Below are positions 61,438-64,000 of a stretch of DNA of 64,000 nucleotides, piece after piece; within the stretch, counting starts at the first letter, position 1, and every line of letters starts with the position of its first letter. The DNA is from Chitinophaga sp. CF118. GTDB lineage: Bacteria > Bacteroidota > Bacteroidia > Chitinophagales > Chitinophagaceae. The DNA lies in the NCBI RefSeq assembly GCF_900112615.1, contig NZ_FOMK01000003.1, positions 682,001 to 746,000 on the forward strand. The letters are read 5' to 3'. A program made the position numbers and the translations under genes. Under the pieces are notes generated by a model that saw only the letters and a program-made list of their open reading frames with translations, ran no database searches and had not been told where the DNA came from.

Positions 61438-64000
61438 ATGAGCATAATTAATTTATACGATCGATTGATCGGCAAATCAACCATATCGCTGGATCAGTCC
61501 GGGTTAGGCGACGATGGACAAACACTTTTCGCTACCCTTCATAATCTGACTGACGAACCGCTTACGTTGAACGTTTCAGTAGGTCCTAAATGGAAAGATG
61601 CAACCAAATCCGGATTTACCGTTAAAGGTGTTTCACAGCAACCATTATTGGGAATGCAGGCACCTCCACTTACCCTGGATGTGTCAGCCGATGGCGACAT
61701 CATACATTACCGCATCATCATTGAAACAACAAATGACTGGAATTTCGGAAAAACTTTTCCACAGCTCATAAATACGGAAATGAGCTTATTATCGCCGGGC
61801 AATGTCCTTTTTATTCTCGCCACCTCAGGTAGTTCTGAAGAACAGCTATCAATAGGACTAAACTTTAAAGGTAACCTCCAACTTATAAACACAGTTATAC
61901 TGACTGCCATTGAAGAATTTATTACGGGAACGGCAGCATTGCTGCCCATAAAGGGAACCATTCAAAAGTATGACAACTATCAGCTGCTCACTATCAGGGC
62001 ACAAATAAAAAATGGAAGCGCTTCTTTGAGTATTGCCAACTTTCTCGACTTCGGGTTTTCTAATCCGGATCTTGCCCTTTATGCCTATATTTATAAAGAA
62101 GGGGAGTCCGTTGTTTTTTTTAAAAGAATAGAAGCTATTGTTACTTTAAACGGAACATCCGGCAACCCGGTCACTCTTCCACTGGCACTGCAACTACCTA
62201 CGTCGGTTACTGGCTGGCAAATAATGTTGCAGCCAGATCAGGATATATCATTATCCGATTTTCTGGAATTCTTAGCCTTGATAGGTTCTGCCGGGCAGTT
62301 TAATTTAATGGATGTATTTACAGGCCCGTTAGCAACTGTAAAAGACGTTCTTAAAGCCTTACTGCTGGAGCAGTTTTCTGTCGAAATTACAGGTTCTCTC
62401 AACTCAGCTCCACATTTCCGGTCTTTCTCTTTTTTAATCCGGCAGCAAACAGCTACTGCATGGAATATTATTCCGGACAAACTGGCCTTGATGAATCTGC
62501 AGGTCTATTTTAATATCACAAAAGAAATTTCAGGATATCAGACTGCTGGTTTTATAAGGGGAGAGTTGGCAATTACAGAAACCATAGCTATCAGTGCATC
62601 TATCCCCATACCAGTTGGCAGCGGTGACTGGCAATTCTTTTCCAGCCATTCTGTGCCCCTTTCGGATCTCAACATCCTTTCTAAATTTACCGACGGTTTT
62701 TCTATCACATCGCTTTTACCGGAATCACTGGTACAGGCACTTTCTGGTTTAACCTTAAAGGAACTCATGCTGGTTTATAATCCCGGCACAGGCATTAAAC
62801 AACTTAGGTTTGTAATAAACATGTCGGAGCATTGGACGATTATTCAGGACAGCTTCGAACTAGTTTCACTTAATCTTTCTTTTAAGCTTGAAAAAGGCAC
62901 AAATGGCTGGGGACTGGCAGGAAGTATTCAGTCCGTATTGCTGGCTGGAGGTATTACGATCGATACGCAGATATCGAAACCTGTTGCCGATGCTGATTGG
63001 TCTTTTGACCTATCTGCCGATAGCATACCATTGCCCGGTTTATCGGCTTTGAGCAGACTGATAGGTGGAGAAAATGCCCTGGATGATGTACTGCCGGATA
63101 GCCTGCTGAATGCTCAGCTATACCTTAATAGTCCGCGACTGGACTTTGATCTGAGCCAGAGAAAACTAACTGCATTTGGCTTCTCTTTGGCTATGGATGA
63201 GATCGACTTTGATGGGGTAAAAATACTTGAAGCAGGTATAAGTGTGGACATTATCTTCGGCGTAGCAAGAGACATAAAAATATTTGGCAAACTTCTGATT
63301 TCAGATATCGATGTGTATGTGGAGGGCGCCTCGTTGGATACCGGCGGCTGGCAGTTTTCAGGACAAGCCGCGAGAGGAAACTCTATACAAATCGGCGACC
63401 TTATCGTGAAACTGGCTACTCGGTTCGGAATTACGTCTGATGCGCCGGCAGCAATAAAAGGACTTACAGTGTCCAACCTTTTAGTATCCTTCAATACGCA
63501 AACCAAAGATCTTTCCTTTTCCATCGAAACCGAATTCCCTATTGATAATAAAGAGTTGGACGCAGTAATCAACATCGATATCACCCACAACAATGATAAA
63601 TACAGCCGTGAATTCAGCGGTATTGTCAAAGTCGGCGACCTTGAATTTGACCTGGTCTTCGACCAGGAGCAGGACACAGGCACTATTTTCCTGGCGGCTT
63701 TTGAAAATAAATCTGGCAAGTATGAAACTATCAGACCGCTGGTAGCACTTATCACAGATGATACAGATATCCTGAATGCAGCAAACGGCATTTCCTTTAA
63801 CCTGAAAGATGCGTTGCTGGTCATCGACAAGGGAACAACTACAAAGATTCTGTTCGGACTGGATATCGGTGGCGGTTTAGATATCTCTAATCTCCCACTC
63901 GTTGGCAAAATGCTGCCTGAAAATGCTACCCTACGCATGACCTTCCAGCCTTTGCTGACCAATGACGACTTCCTGGCTGCCGATATAAACAAGGTGCGCC
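61438..64000 (+). CDS. Giant beta-rich repetitive protein, cluster gene 5 (3' end beyond the window)
   Basis: ATG at 61438, open to the window edge, so at least 854 residues. It is made of amphipathic beta segments with recurring words such as LTLDVSADGDIIHYRI, LPGLSALSRLIGG, IQIGDLIVKLATRFGI and LPLVGKMLPENATLRMTF. This recalls DUF6603-type giant proteins (from memory, unverified). There is no signal peptide. Its start is 40 bases after the HNH gene. The antisense ORF here is a shadow. Confidence 0.8.
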   Translation, partial: MSIINLYDRLIGKSTISLDQSGLGDDGQTLFATLHNLTDEPLTLNVSVGPKWKDATKSGFTVKGVSQQPLLGMQAPPLTLDVSADGDIIHYRIIIETTNDWNFGKTFPQLINTEMSLLSPGNVLFILATSGSSEEQLSIGLNFKGNLQLINTVILTAIEEFITGTAALLPIKGTIQKYDNYQLLTIRAQIKNGSASLSIANFLDFGFSNPDLALYAYIYKEGESVVFFKRIEAIVTLNGTSGNPVTLPLALQLPTSVTGWQIMLQPDQDISLSDFLEFLALIGSAGQFNLMDVFTGPLATVKDVLKALLLEQFSVEITGSLNSAPHFRSFSFLIRQQTATAWNIIPDKLALMNLQVYFNITKEISGYQTAGFIRGELAITETIAISASIPIPVGSGDWQFFSSHSVPLSDLNILSKFTDGFSITSLLPESLVQALSGLTLKELMLVYNPGTGIKQLRFVINMSEHWTIIQDSFELVSLNLSFKLEKGTNGWGLAGSIQSVLLAGGITIDTQISKPVADADWSFDLSADSIPLPGLSALSRLIGGENALDDVLPDSLLNAQLYLNSPRLDFDLSQRKLTAFGFSLAMDEIDFDGVKILEAGISVDIIFGVARDIKIFGKLLISDIDVYVEGASLDTGGWQFSGQAARGNSIQIGDLIVKLATRFGITSDAPAAIKGLTVSNLLVSFNTQTKDLSFSIETEFPIDNKELDAVINIDITHNNDKYSREFSGIVKVGDLEFDLVFDQEQDTGTIFLAAFENKSGKYETIRPLVALITDDTDILNAANGISFNLKDALLVIDKGTTTKILFGLDIGGGLDISNLPLVGKMLPENATLRMTFQPLLTNDDFLAADINKVR

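Noticed and set aside
63114..63992. Antisense ORF of 292 codons on the minus strand
   Set aside because: It lies fully within the large plus-strand gene 5, has no start context or family pattern and a composition typical of a shadow frame.

Overview
The window looks like a Bacteroidota chromosome, most likely a Chitinophaga-type member of the Chitinophagaceae. The basis is moderate GC, many short signal peptides ending in A-Q, lipoproteins of the C-K-K/C-S-K-D type, candidate -7 boxes of the form TAnnTTTG, and family content (FG-GAP and regulator-propeller fragments, a CarboxypepD_reg-M1 peptidase fusion, GH3/GH5 enzymes, membrane-anchored AraC regulators). No rRNA, tRNA, CRISPR array or intact insertion sequence was seen. 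The taxonomic call is inference.

0-15 kb is a gene-poor accessory stretch. Three short-chain dehydrogenase (SDR) genes each sit next to an AraC-family regulator (1.1-2.8, 7.1-8.9 and 11.3-13.0 kb), and a fourth AraC gene lies at 13.9-14.6 kb. Between them are an esterase, a 754-residue MORN/HEAT-like repeat protein, an RHS-like lipoprotein and several decayed genes (a possible DUF1963 fragment, an FG-GAP fragment, a regulator-propeller fragment, a TetR fragment). 15.2-19.2 kb is a complete tripartite efflux operon (TolC-like, EmrA-like, MFS).

19.6-31.4 kb holds a ricin-lectin lipoprotein, a deoxyribosyltransferase-like protein, an SMI1/KNR4-type protein, a beta-lactamase-fold serine hydrolase with TPRs, a second RHS-like lipoprotein, a scrambled IS1182-type transposase remnant and a two-gene mannan/beta-glucan degradation operon (GH5 then GH3).

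32.0-36.9 kb is a tight three-gene operon (TerB-C protein, DUF2791/BrxD-like ATPase, Lhr-like DEAD/DEAH helicase) that matches the layout of the Shango anti-phage system. It is flanked by duplicated and decayed DNA. 37-48 kb is a mixed region: DinB-like protein, a zinc-ribbon/hypothetical pair, a Gfo/Idh/MocA oxidoreductase, a 'phosphoribosylpyrophosphate synthetase'-type small protein, an internally deleted SDR, a 62-base palindrome, an M1 peptidase fusion and a membrane AraC regulator.

48.1-51.7 kb is a probable detoxification cluster: two pirins, an epoxide-hydrolase-like enzyme, a cupin and an isochorismatase-like hydrolase. A closely similar 66-base sequence precedes the first pirin and the isochorismatase, suggesting shared control.

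52.3-64.0 kb is the least explained and most interesting part. Five collinear, closely spaced genes encode a 1381-residue protein of unknown function, a 922-residue modular protein ending in a peptidase-S74-type intramolecular chaperone, a 50-residue protein, an HNH-nuclease protein with Ala/Pro-rich arms, and a very large beta-rich protein that runs off the window. None has a recognisable signal peptide. I propose they act together as one large particle or secreted assembly, but the sequence does not prove this.
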